Below, piece after piece: positions 16,334 through 24,105 of a stretch of 64,000 nucleotides of DNA (position 1 is its first letter; the number at the start of each line of letters is the position of its first letter). Position numbers and translations under genes: made by a program. This DNA is from Candidatus Zhuqueibacterota bacterium (lineage in GTDB: Bacteria; Zhuqueibacterota; Zhuqueibacteria; Oceanimicrobiales; Oceanimicrobiaceae), in contig JAJDAF010000017.1 in assembly GCA_029261995.1 (NCBI GenBank), positions 1 through 64,000 of the forward strand. Direction: 5' to 3'. The notes beneath the pieces were generated by a model, which was given only the letters and a program-made list of their open reading frames with translations, did not search any database and had not been told where the DNA came from.

Positions 16334-17671
16334 ATGAATGAAGCCAATGTGATACGACGGGTAATGACTTCAATCCGGAACTCCGTGGGATTCAAGATGA
16401 TTCTCATTGGGATACTCACGCTCATTCTGTTGATTCCGGCCGAGATGGTCTCTTCATTGATTCGCGAACGGCAGCAGCGCAGGAACAGCGTCATTGCGGA
16501 GATTACAGAAAAGTGGGGGAGGGCACAGGTCATCGCCGGCCCGATTCTTTCAATACCCTACCTTCATTCAACCTCAAAAGACCGCGATGGCAATGTAAGG
16601 AAGACCATTAAACACATTCACCTACTGCCCGAGAGCCTTAACATTGTTGGCGAAATCGTTCCCTCGATTCGATATCGCAGTATTTATGAAGCCGTGCTCT
16701 ACAACTCTGACTTGCGGGCAGAGGGACACTTCTCATTTGACGTCCTGTCCGAGCTGGATATTCCGGACACTGACATTCACTGGGAGAGTGCGTTTGTCTC
16801 CATTGGCGTTTCGGACATGATTGGCATCAAAGACGAAATCGTTGCCAGTCTCAACGGGGAAACGCGGTCAATGAATCCGGGATTGCTGTCAAACGAAGTC
16901 CTTGAATCTGGCGTCAGCGGGCGCATAAAGCTCTCACCTTCGGTTAGGCAGCTCGATTTCAGTTTCAGGCTAAAGCTCAATGGCAGCGAAGAAATCAGTT
17001 TCGTGCCTATCGGGATGAATACGAAAGTCAATCTGAAATCCGAGTGGGAAAGTCCGAGCTTTTCAGGTACATTTCTGCCTGAGAGCAGGACGATAGGCAG
17101 CGAAGGTTTTAAGGCGGAATGGCGAGTCCTGCACCTGAATCGAAACTATCCTCAGGTTTGGGCAGACCAACAACACAACATCTATGATTCAGCGTTTGGG
17201 GTCCGGCTTTTTCTTGCGGTCGATATCTATCAACAATCCATGAGAACCGCCAAATATGCCTTTCTGTTTTTGCTCTTGACCTTCACGACCTTTTTCTTCA
17301 TGGAAGTCTTGAATCGAAACCGGGTGCATCCGATCCAATATTTGCTCATCGGCCTTGCGTTACTCATTTTCTACACCTTGCTGCTGTCGATTTCGGAACA
17401 TCTGTCGTTTGGCTGGGCATATCTCATTTCAAGCGTTGCGACCATTGCAGCGATAACGTTTTACTCGGTCAACATACTTGGCAACAAGAAAGTGATCGCG
17501 ACCCTGACTGGCATCCTTACGATTCTCTACTCGTACCTGTATCTATTGCTGCAGGTGGAAGACTACGCGTTGCTGTTAGGCAGCGTCGGCCTTTTTCTGG
17601 TACTGATGGCGGTCATGTTCTTGACGCGAAGGATTGACTGGTACAGTCTGAAGTTTGAAAATGACTCTTAG
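16334..17671 (+). CDS. creD: CreD-family inner membrane protein
   Basis: 445 aa, the usual length for CreD (cell-envelope integrity/colicin-tolerance protein). An N-terminal transmembrane helix (about residues 20-42, ending in the family-typical IRERQQRR) precedes a large extracytoplasmic domain containing WGRAQVIAGPILSIPY and LPESLNIVGEI, followed by four or five C-terminal helices from about residue 310. In enterobacteria creD belongs to the CreBC regulon; no CreBC-type genes are nearby. It starts at ATG 16334 after GGAG. The 180-base gap upstream shows no defined feature. The exact biochemical role is unknown. Confidence 0.88.
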   Translation: MNEANVIRRVMTSIRNSVGFKMILIGILTLILLIPAEMVSSLIRERQQRRNSVIAEITEKWGRAQVIAGPILSIPYLHSTSKDRDGNVRKTIKHIHLLPESLNIVGEIVPSIRYRSIYEAVLYNSDLRAEGHFSFDVLSELDIPDTDIHWESAFVSIGVSDMIGIKDEIVASLNGETRSMNPGLLSNEVLESGVSGRIKLSPSVRQLDFSFRLKLNGSEEISFVPIGMNTKVNLKSEWESPSFSGTFLPESRTIGSEGFKAEWRVLHLNRNYPQVWADQQHNIYDSAFGVRLFLAVDIYQQSMRTAKYAFLFLLLTFTTFFFMEVLNRNRVHPIQYLLIGLALLIFYTLLLSISEHLSFGWAYLISSVATIAAITFYSVNILGNKKVIATLTGILTILYSYLYLLLQVEDYALLLGSVGLFLVLMAVMFLTRRIDWYSLKFENDS

Positions 17672-17842
17672 CAATACGTCCGGTGATAGAAGTTGATTTG
17701 ACTTCACTGTTTTGGCTTCTGAAGCAGCCGGTTGCGAGCCGTGTCGGCCTGACTTCCGGCTCAACTGGACCGGCACGATTTTGCTGTCCCTAACATGGTC
17801 TCCAATAGATGCAGCGCAACGATGGTTTCCAAGGAGTTCGTG

Positions 17843-18421
17843 ATGAATGGTTGGTGTGATCGCAGTCTTGGCAGGGGCGGAACTCGCCTTGTATTAAACA
17901 TAATCATAGGTTGCTGCATCTTTTGGGGAAGCTGTGAGGCGTCCGCCCAACCGCGAGCTATCGCAAAGAACAGTATTTACTTCGAACTCCTTGGCAATGG
18001 ATTTTTTTATTCGATCAACTATGAAAGGGCTTTCAATCAGTCCCTGCGCGCTCGCATTGGTTTTATGTCAGGTCAATTCGCATATGAAGCCATATGTTCG
18101 CTAATACACTGCGGCCAGGATGATGAGGACCGTTTCAACCTGATACCGCTCATGTTGAACTACACGCACGGGCAAGGCCAGCATAAGTTCGAAACGGGTC
18201 TGGGACTGGCATTTACCCTTTCTTCCAAGGGGGAATTTGACTTTGATTTTAATGATGTTATTATCATTGACCAGACAACGAAACTTGTTGGCGCAGCAAC
18301 CATAGGGTATCGATTCCAACCCGAGAATAGAGGTATGGTATTCCGTGCGGGTTTCACCCCTCTTTTTAGTGACAAAGGCGTCCTGCCGTGGGGAGGCTTG
18401 ACGGTTGGCTACGCCTGGTAG
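17843..18421 (+). CDS. Small outer-membrane beta-barrel-like protein
   Basis: 192 aa. ATG 17843 is preferred because AAGGAG lies six bases before it; the upstream in-frame ATGs lack a ribosome site. A basic N-terminus followed by a hydrophobic segment and ASAQ marks a signal peptide. The mature chain shows barrel-like alternating strands (SIYFELLGNGFFYSINYERAF, ATIGYRF, GLTVGYAW) and ends in Trp. It resembles the small OmpA-like barrel proteins common in Bacteroidota-type genomes; no specific family is recognised. Confidence 0.68.
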   Translation: MNGWCDRSLGRGGTRLVLNIIIGCCIFWGSCEASAQPRAIAKNSIYFELLGNGFFYSINYERAFNQSLRARIGFMSGQFAYEAICSLIHCGQDDEDRFNLIPLMLNYTHGQGQHKFETGLGLAFTLSSKGEFDFDFNDVIIIDQTTKLVGAATIGYRFQPENRGMVFRAGFTPLFSDKGVLPWGGLTVGYAW

Positions 18422-18726
18422 GCGAGGTTGGCAGGTAAGGTCTCGATATTTTCGTGCGGCGAATGACGCACGGTTGCCAATAATAACGGGGCTGACCACT
18501 CGTCCGGCAGGCAAATGGTCAAACAGCAGGGAAAGTCGTAAACAGCGTAGAAATCAACGCTACGCCAGACAAGGTTTTCTATTGGCTGGAAGAGCCGGAC
18601 CGCGCATGGAGCCCAACACGAAGCGGAAGAAGCTGATGCTATTCGCGTCCGGTTGACCGCAACGTTATTGCTTGCGTAGCGTAATCCAACGCAATGATTG
18701 ACGACACCAAGACCAGGAGACCGGCC
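18422..18726. other. Non-coding gap
   Basis: About 300 bases with no supported gene. AATAACG (18480s) and CGTTATT (near 18660) are complementary and give a faint attC-like outline, but the inner stem pairs poorly, so it is not called. Confidence 0.3.
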
Positions 18727-19125
18727 ATGAAGAAAAGACCCGGCTCGTATCTCGTGAATGCGGCCCTCGCCAGTGGCGTTCTTTATTACGTCCTTGATCT
18801 GAGTCAAGCGGGCCGGACCGCGGTGGACTTCGTGGTCATCGCTCTGGTGGTCGGAGCGATTCTCTGGAACTTCATCCAACTCGGCCGCCGGCTCTACCAA
18901 ACATACGGAGCCCGGGCAGTCTGGCAGGTGCAGCGAACCCTTGCCTTCTGGCTCATTGGCCTTTTCAATACCCTGCTCATCCGTGCTGAGGATGCGGGAA
19001 GCTGGAAGAACTGGCTCGGCTGGTGCTTTCTGCTGATTGCCGTTATCGATTCGATTGCACTCTATCGGAAGGAGCGTTCCTGCTCTTCCGAGCCAACGGT
19101 AGAGGCCCGGCAGGGGTCGAACTGA
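18727..19125 (+). CDS. Small integral membrane protein, unrecognised
   Basis: 132 aa from ATG 18727, chosen over ATG 18694 because AGGAG lies seven bases before it. About four hydrophobic segments are visible (YLVNAALASGVLYYVL, AVDFVVIALVVGAILW, LAFWLIGLFNTLLI, WLGWCFLLIAVIDSIALY) and the C-terminus is short and polar. No catalytic motif. It resembles small four-helix membrane proteins of unknown function. It is convergent with the kinase gene. Confidence 0.65.
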   Translation: MKKRPGSYLVNAALASGVLYYVLDLSQAGRTAVDFVVIALVVGAILWNFIQLGRRLYQTYGARAVWQVQRTLAFWLIGLFNTLLIRAEDAGSWKNWLGWCFLLIAVIDSIALYRKERSCSSEPTVEARQGSN

Positions 19126-19284
19126 ATCGCATGCAGCGGCGAAGGTGAGGTCGGGATGTTTTGCAGTCCCAGTTTGCTTGTGCATGGGGAATTACCTGAT
19201 AAGCCGAGCGGGATAGTCTATGCATCCGGGCGAACCAGGCGAGTTGCCCGTAGGTCGCAGGTGGGCGGCAAGTGGGTCTCAATG

Positions 19285-21834
19285 TTAACGAAAACGTTCC
19301 GCCGCTTCAGATTTCCCCTGTTTCTCGTAAAGCTCAACCAACAATTCCCGGTTTCTGTTCAGCGCCATTTTTTCCGATTCTCCGGCCTCGCTAAGAACCT
19401 GATGCGCTTTTAGCAGCATTTCTTCCGCGTTTTGCTGTTGGTTCATCCCCAACAAACTTCGACCCAATTCCAAATAAGCCCCGCCAATGAGATGATGTCC
19501 GGAATCCAATTTGGCTTTGCGTATTATCAGGGCATCCTGAAGAAAGCGCTGCGCTTCGCTGAATTTCTCCTGAGCATTCAAAATGCGACCCATCATGAAA
19601 TAAACGTTGCCGAGGTAGGGATGGTCGGCGGGGTAGTTCTTTCTAAAAACTTTCACGACTTCTCTTTCTTTTGTCTCCGCCTGCGCATATTTCTTTTGAT
19701 AGAATGTGACCGCAGCAATATTGTGCAGTGTGAGACCAATATCCGGGTGGTCATTCCCCAAGAGTTTGCGCCACATATCCAGCGCCTGTTGGTGCATGTT
19801 CAGCGAAGCCAGCGTGTCGCCGACACTCAATTTCACGAAGGCGTAGTTGTTGAGCGTGTTGGCGATTTCAGGGTGTTCATCGCCGTAGTTGTGGCGAAAA
19901 ACATCAAGCGCCTGATTGTAGATTCTATCCGCATTTTTATTATCCCCTTTGTCATCATAGGCGAATGCCAGATTGTTAAGCACGCTGCCCATCTGGTAGT
20001 GATTTTCCCCGAGTGCATTGCCCATAATTTTCAGGCTTTTTTCAAAAATGATCACGGCGCTGTCAAGTTTCGCCTGATCCAATAGAATCGTTCCATAATC
20101 ATTTAAGGAGACCGCATAATCTCCGCTGGTTGTCTCGCCAATTCTCCGATACAGGTCGATGGCTTTTTGGTAAAGGCTATCCGCTTTGAGCAACTCACCT
20201 TTGTAATGCTGCAACACGGCAAGCTCCCTGTGCCCGTTTGCCAGCAGAGAGTGCTCGCCGCCATAATGGTCGCGCAACAGGTCTAGGTTTTTTTCCAAAT
20301 GCGGTTGCGCTTTGTCGTAATGGCCAAGGTTTTGATAAGCTTGTCCTAAAATTGAGCGTATTTCTGTTTCAACTTCCGGCTGTTCTTTCAGCTCTTTTGC
20401 GATGCGCTCGGTTGCTTCATCTAAAAGTTGTTCAACGGATAGTTCTTTGCCCGCTTCCAATGGGTCAGCCGCTTCCAGCATTTGTTTAACAAATTCAAGA
20501 GTTTGTTGCGCCTTTTTCGCTTCCTGCCGGGCGATTTGTCCTTGCCATGCAATCCCGGCAACGGCGGCAATTGTAATCAAGAGAACAATCATCGCCACTG
20601 CAAACCCCAAATGATGGCGGTTGATGAATTTTGTGGTTCTGTAGCCGACAGTGTCTTTTCGGGCATGAACAGGAAGGCCGCTGAGATGACGGTTGATATC
20701 CTCGAAAAACTGTTCAACCGAGGCATAGCGGCGCTCCGGTTCTTTTTGCAGCGCTTTCAACACAATGTTATCAAGGTCGCCCTGCAATTGGCGGCGCAGT
20801 TTTTCCGGTGACACATCGCGCAACCGGCTGATATGCTCCGGCGATCCATTTTCCGTGAGTTTTTTCGGGTCGTGGGCGACAGCCGCGTTTTTCAAGGTTG
20901 TGCTGGGAGAAGCAGGCATTGTCGTTGCAATGATCTTCTCGATAGTCGATGGCGAGCGATCTTCAAAATGGTAAGGTCGGCGTCCTGCAAGCAAGGTGTA
21001 CAGGAGAACTCCCAGCGCATAAACATCGCTGGCGGTGGTGACTGCTTTGCGCTGAATTTGCTCGGGGCTGGCGTATTCCGGCGTCAGAGCGTGCGCGGCG
21101 TGCATTGTAAACTCTGGCGTTTGTTGCTCCTGCGGGTCCAAAAGTTTGGCAATGCCAAAATCCAACAGCTTGGGGATGCCTTCTCCGGTAACGATGATGT
21201 TGCTTGGTTTGATATCCCGGTGAATCACCAGGTTTTGGTGGGCGAAACTGATGGCCTGACACACTTCTCCAAATAATTTCAACCGCTGGGCAATGGTTAG
21301 TTTGTGTTGATCGCAATAGTCGGTGATGGGCACGCCTTCGATGTATTCCATCACAAGGTATGGCAAGCCGTCGTCGGCGCTGCCGCCATCGAGCAGGCGA
21401 GCAATGTTGGGGTGAACGAGATTGGCCAGGATTTGCCTTTCCTGGCGAAATCGGCTCAGCAAAGCGTCGGAGTCCATGCCGCGTTTGATGATTTTCAGCG
21501 CCACCTTTTTGTGGAAATCGTCCATCCGCTCAGCAAGATAGACATGACCCATGCCTCCCTCACCAACGTGATGCTCGATTCTATAAAGGCCGATTTGCTG
21601 CCCAACATACCGGTCCGCACTGTCTGTCGAGCCAGAAAACAAATCCACGTTGATATTTGAATCTTCCATGAATTCAGAAGTTTGAGAGTGCGACGTCAGC
21701 ATGTCCAGCGTTTTGTCACGCACAACCTGGTCGTCACCGCATTCTTTTTCTAAAAAAGCGTCCCATTGGGCTTTGGGAAGGGCTAAAGCCTGTTCAAACA
21801 GTTCTTTAGTAAGTCGCCATTGTTCGGGGGTCAT
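19285..21834 (-). CDS. Ser/Thr protein kinase with TPR sensor tail
   Basis: 849 aa. The kinase domain (about residues 80-380) has the Gly loop GEGGMG (91-96), ATP-binding Lys 114 in VALKIIKR, catalytic HRDIKPSN (205-212) and DFGIAK (225-230). A transmembrane helix follows at about 408-430, then roughly ten tetratricopeptide repeats to the end (for example YLELGRSLLGM, LNNLAFAYDDKGD), presumably extracytoplasmic. The first 70 residues resemble the N-terminal extension of this kinase type. It is transcribed with, and 52 bases behind, the ECF sigma factor gene, a pairing widely seen for ECF factors regulated by Hanks-type kinases. Confidence 0.93.
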   Translation of the reverse strand: MTPEQWRLTKELFEQALALPKAQWDAFLEKECGDDQVVRDKTLDMLTSHSQTSEFMEDSNINVDLFSGSTDSADRYVGQQIGLYRIEHHVGEGGMGHVYLAERMDDFHKKVALKIIKRGMDSDALLSRFRQERQILANLVHPNIARLLDGGSADDGLPYLVMEYIEGVPITDYCDQHKLTIAQRLKLFGEVCQAISFAHQNLVIHRDIKPSNIIVTGEGIPKLLDFGIAKLLDPQEQQTPEFTMHAAHALTPEYASPEQIQRKAVTTASDVYALGVLLYTLLAGRRPYHFEDRSPSTIEKIIATTMPASPSTTLKNAAVAHDPKKLTENGSPEHISRLRDVSPEKLRRQLQGDLDNIVLKALQKEPERRYASVEQFFEDINRHLSGLPVHARKDTVGYRTTKFINRHHLGFAVAMIVLLITIAAVAGIAWQGQIARQEAKKAQQTLEFVKQMLEAADPLEAGKELSVEQLLDEATERIAKELKEQPEVETEIRSILGQAYQNLGHYDKAQPHLEKNLDLLRDHYGGEHSLLANGHRELAVLQHYKGELLKADSLYQKAIDLYRRIGETTSGDYAVSLNDYGTILLDQAKLDSAVIIFEKSLKIMGNALGENHYQMGSVLNNLAFAYDDKGDNKNADRIYNQALDVFRHNYGDEHPEIANTLNNYAFVKLSVGDTLASLNMHQQALDMWRKLLGNDHPDIGLTLHNIAAVTFYQKKYAQAETKEREVVKVFRKNYPADHPYLGNVYFMMGRILNAQEKFSEAQRFLQDALIIRKAKLDSGHHLIGGAYLELGRSLLGMNQQQNAEEMLLKAHQVLSEAGESEKMALNRNRELLVELYEKQGKSEAAERFR

Positions 21835-21886
21835 AGGGTTTCTATCTGGGTTTTCGAAGGGGAAGATTGTCGGGCAGAACTAAGTT

Positions 21887-22453
21887 CTATGCGGCCAGTT
21901 CACTCGCCAGCCACGCCTTGGCGGCCGTCCATTCTCGCTTAACAGTTGCCGGGGAAATCTTCAATGCTTTTGATGTTTCATCGATGGTCAAGCCGGTGAA
22001 ATACCGCAATTCAACAATGCGATTCATGCGCGGGTCAATTTTTTCCAGTTGCGTCATGGCTTCATTTATGGCAAGTATTTCCTCTGATTTCTGTTCCGCC
22101 AAAACGGCGCCCTCATCAAAAGTAACATTGGCCTTGCCGCCGCCTCTTTTCGCTGCCTTGCGCCGCCTGGCGTAGTGCACTAAGAACTGGCGCATGGCTC
22201 TGGCAGCCACTGCAAAAAACTGTACGCGATTTTCCCAGGAGAAATAGGCTTCATCAATCAATCTCAAGTACGCTTCGTGAACAAGATCATTGGTTTGCAG
22301 CGTATTGGCATTGGATTCATTCTTGAGATATCCGGAAGCGATTCGACGCAGCTCCTGATATATCACCGGCGCCAGTTGGTTTAAGGCCTCTTCGTTGCCT
22401 CCCTTTAAGTCTAATAATAACATCGTTATTTCAGCCGGAGATCTTTTCATCAT
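21887..22453 (-). CDS. ECF-type RNA polymerase sigma factor
   Basis: 188 aa. Region 2 contains QTNDLVHEAYLRLI (about residues 49-62) and region 4 contains VELRYFTGLTIDETSKAL and ATVKREWTAAKAWL (about 146-182), the helix-turn-helix that reads the -35. The layout fits the Sigma70_ECF (TIGR02999-like) group that is usually encoded next to a Ser/Thr kinase with TPRs, as here. It lacks an anti-sigma gene. It starts at ATG 22453. The kinase is therefore the likely controller; target genes unknown. Confidence 0.92.
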   Translation of the reverse strand: MMKRSPAEITMLLLDLKGGNEEALNQLAPVIYQELRRIASGYLKNESNANTLQTNDLVHEAYLRLIDEAYFSWENRVQFFAVAARAMRQFLVHYARRRKAAKRGGGKANVTFDEGAVLAEQKSEEILAINEAMTQLEKIDPRMNRIVELRYFTGLTIDETSKALKISPATVKREWTAAKAWLASELAA

Positions 22454-22565
22454 GGTCTAAGATATCGTTTTTGTGAGCCAAATCATAAGTCTTTCTTCCC
22501 TTGTTTATAGAGACACAACTCTCTGTGGCGCGCCCAAGCGTGAAGTGACGCGCGAGAATAGTGAG

Positions 22566-22647
22566 CGGTCAAGCTTGTCGAGGGCGGCTGAACTTGTCGA
22601 AGTGGCGGCTGAGCTTATCGAATCGGCGGCTGAGCTTGTCGAAGTCG
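22566..22647. repeat. Short 21-bp tandem repeat
   Basis: Four units of the CGGCTGAGCTTGTCGAAGT type starting at 22566, 22585, 22606 and 22627; the first is shorter. The core CTGAGCTTGTCGAAG is a very widespread bacterial intergenic motif. It lies in the divergent gap between the sigma factor and lipoprotein genes and could influence either promoter. Confidence 0.7.
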
Positions 22648-22696
22648 TATCGCCTCGGGCTCCAATAACCGGGAACAACTTATTGAAAGGGCAAAC

Positions 22697-23863
22697 ATGA
22701 ACATTCGAAGGTTAACAAAAACGCCTGCGTTGCATATTTTTCTCTACTTGCTGCTGGTGGGCTGCGGCGATGGCGCCAGTACGCAAAACGCCGTTGCACA
22801 ACCGAAAGATATGATTCGTCTGAAACGATTCGATGTCATAGATAGCCAGGGTTTCAGCAAGCCGATGGCGGTTGCGACATTTCTGGCGCCATCTGACTGG
22901 AAGCTTGAAGGCGGCGTTCGATGGAATACCAACACGCAATGCTCGATGGAAATCGCCAAAATGCAGGCCCGAGTTGTGAGTCCGGACGGCAAAACATCAT
23001 TCGAAATCTTCCCAATGTATACAACCATGTGGATGCAGGATGACATGATAAACAGGCTCACGGCCGAGAAGGGTTGGACCGTTGCGCCGCCGATCACAAA
23101 TGAGAACTTCATAAAAAACATCTTCGTGCCCGGATTCAGGCGGGGCGCCCGCATCGTGTCGATAGAGCCGATGCGAGACGTAACTCAAGCTATGTTGAAG
23201 CAGCAAAGAATTGCCCAACGGGATGTGCTGCGACAAATGCAAGCGACACTCGATCTGGATGTTTCAGTGGCGCGAATTGAATACGGCGGCGCTGCCGGGC
23301 AGACAGAAGAGTGGGTGTTGAGCACACTCTCCAGTATGGACTTCATGTCATTAAATGGATACGGGCAACAGATGAGATCGAATATGACCTCTGTACCCAT
23401 TGTATTTTCGTTCAAAACACCCGGCGGCGAACTCGATAAAAACAAAAAGCTTCTGGACACAATCCTCAATTCATTTCGGCCCAACCCACATTATCAGAAC
23501 GCGTTGCAAAGAGTCCGGACAAACATGGACAGGATTGCCATGCAGGGGATCCAAAAACGTATCAATATTCAGCAACAGATGAACCAGGAACTCTCAGCAA
23601 TTCGGGACAAGGGAATGGACAACTGGAAAAGACGCATGGCATCGGAAGATCAATCACAGCGCCAGTACATCCACTCGATCCACAATACGGAGAGCTATTC
23701 CGACCCGCACAACAGCGGCGCATCGTGGGACCTCAATGCGGGTTATGACAATGTCTGGAAAACAGCAAATGATGAATTTATCCTGACAAATGACCTGAAT
23801 TTCGACCCGAATGTCTCTGGCGGCGCCACGCAGGGCTGGTTGAAGATGAAAAAGACCAATTGA
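22697..23863 (+). CDS. Lipoprotein, unrecognised
   Basis: 388 aa. A lipoprotein signal peptide is clear: basic start, hydrophobic core, lipobox LVGC with Cys at about residue 23, followed by Gly-Asp. The mature part has a beta-rich N-terminal half (VATFLAPSDWKLEGGVRW, SFEIFPMYTTMW) and a Met/Gln-rich helical section at about 265-320, ending in a Trp/Asp-rich tail that contains repeated NTESYSDPHN-type turns. No family recognised. It starts at ATG 22697 after AAAGGG. It is divergent from the sigma/kinase pair and so might be one of its targets; that is speculation. Confidence 0.72.
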   Translation: MNIRRLTKTPALHIFLYLLLVGCGDGASTQNAVAQPKDMIRLKRFDVIDSQGFSKPMAVATFLAPSDWKLEGGVRWNTNTQCSMEIAKMQARVVSPDGKTSFEIFPMYTTMWMQDDMINRLTAEKGWTVAPPITNENFIKNIFVPGFRRGARIVSIEPMRDVTQAMLKQQRIAQRDVLRQMQATLDLDVSVARIEYGGAAGQTEEWVLSTLSSMDFMSLNGYGQQMRSNMTSVPIVFSFKTPGGELDKNKKLLDTILNSFRPNPHYQNALQRVRTNMDRIAMQGIQKRINIQQQMNQELSAIRDKGMDNWKRRMASEDQSQRQYIHSIHNTESYSDPHNSGASWDLNAGYDNVWKTANDEFILTNDLNFDPNVSGGATQGWLKMKKTN

Positions 23864-23960
23864 CAAACTTGTCCATCGGAAAGATTACGATTTTCCTTCG
23901 TGTGCTTCGTGGTCTACGCATCATGCAGGCGAGTGTCACGATTTCTAATGTTCCGAACAA

Positions 23961-24051
23961 AACTCTGACAGAGTTTCGCCCCTTTTTTATGCCTGAAACG
24001 GTTAACATCAAACCCTGTCAGAGTTCGCTTATTTGGAAATCATCACACTAG
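23961..24051. repeat. Dispersed hairpin repeat, family R5, copy 2
   Basis: Arms AACTCTGACAGAGTTT (23961-23976) and AAACCCTGTCAGAGTT (24010-24025) pair with one mismatch or wobble. The loop TTTATGCCTGAAACGGTTAA and the downstream CGCTTATTTGGAAATCATC block match copy 1 at 142-223. It sits 55 bases before the next gene. Confidence 0.75.
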
Positions 24052-24105
24052 TCAGGTAGGAATAAGCAAATTGAAAGCATTACCCCATCAATCTCAGGAG
24101 GCCTT

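Noticed and set aside
18478-18668. Third attC-like site (AATAACG ... CGTTATTG) before the small membrane protein gene
   Set aside because: The ends are complementary but GTTATTG does not fit GTTRRRY and the inner arms pair at only about half of the positions.
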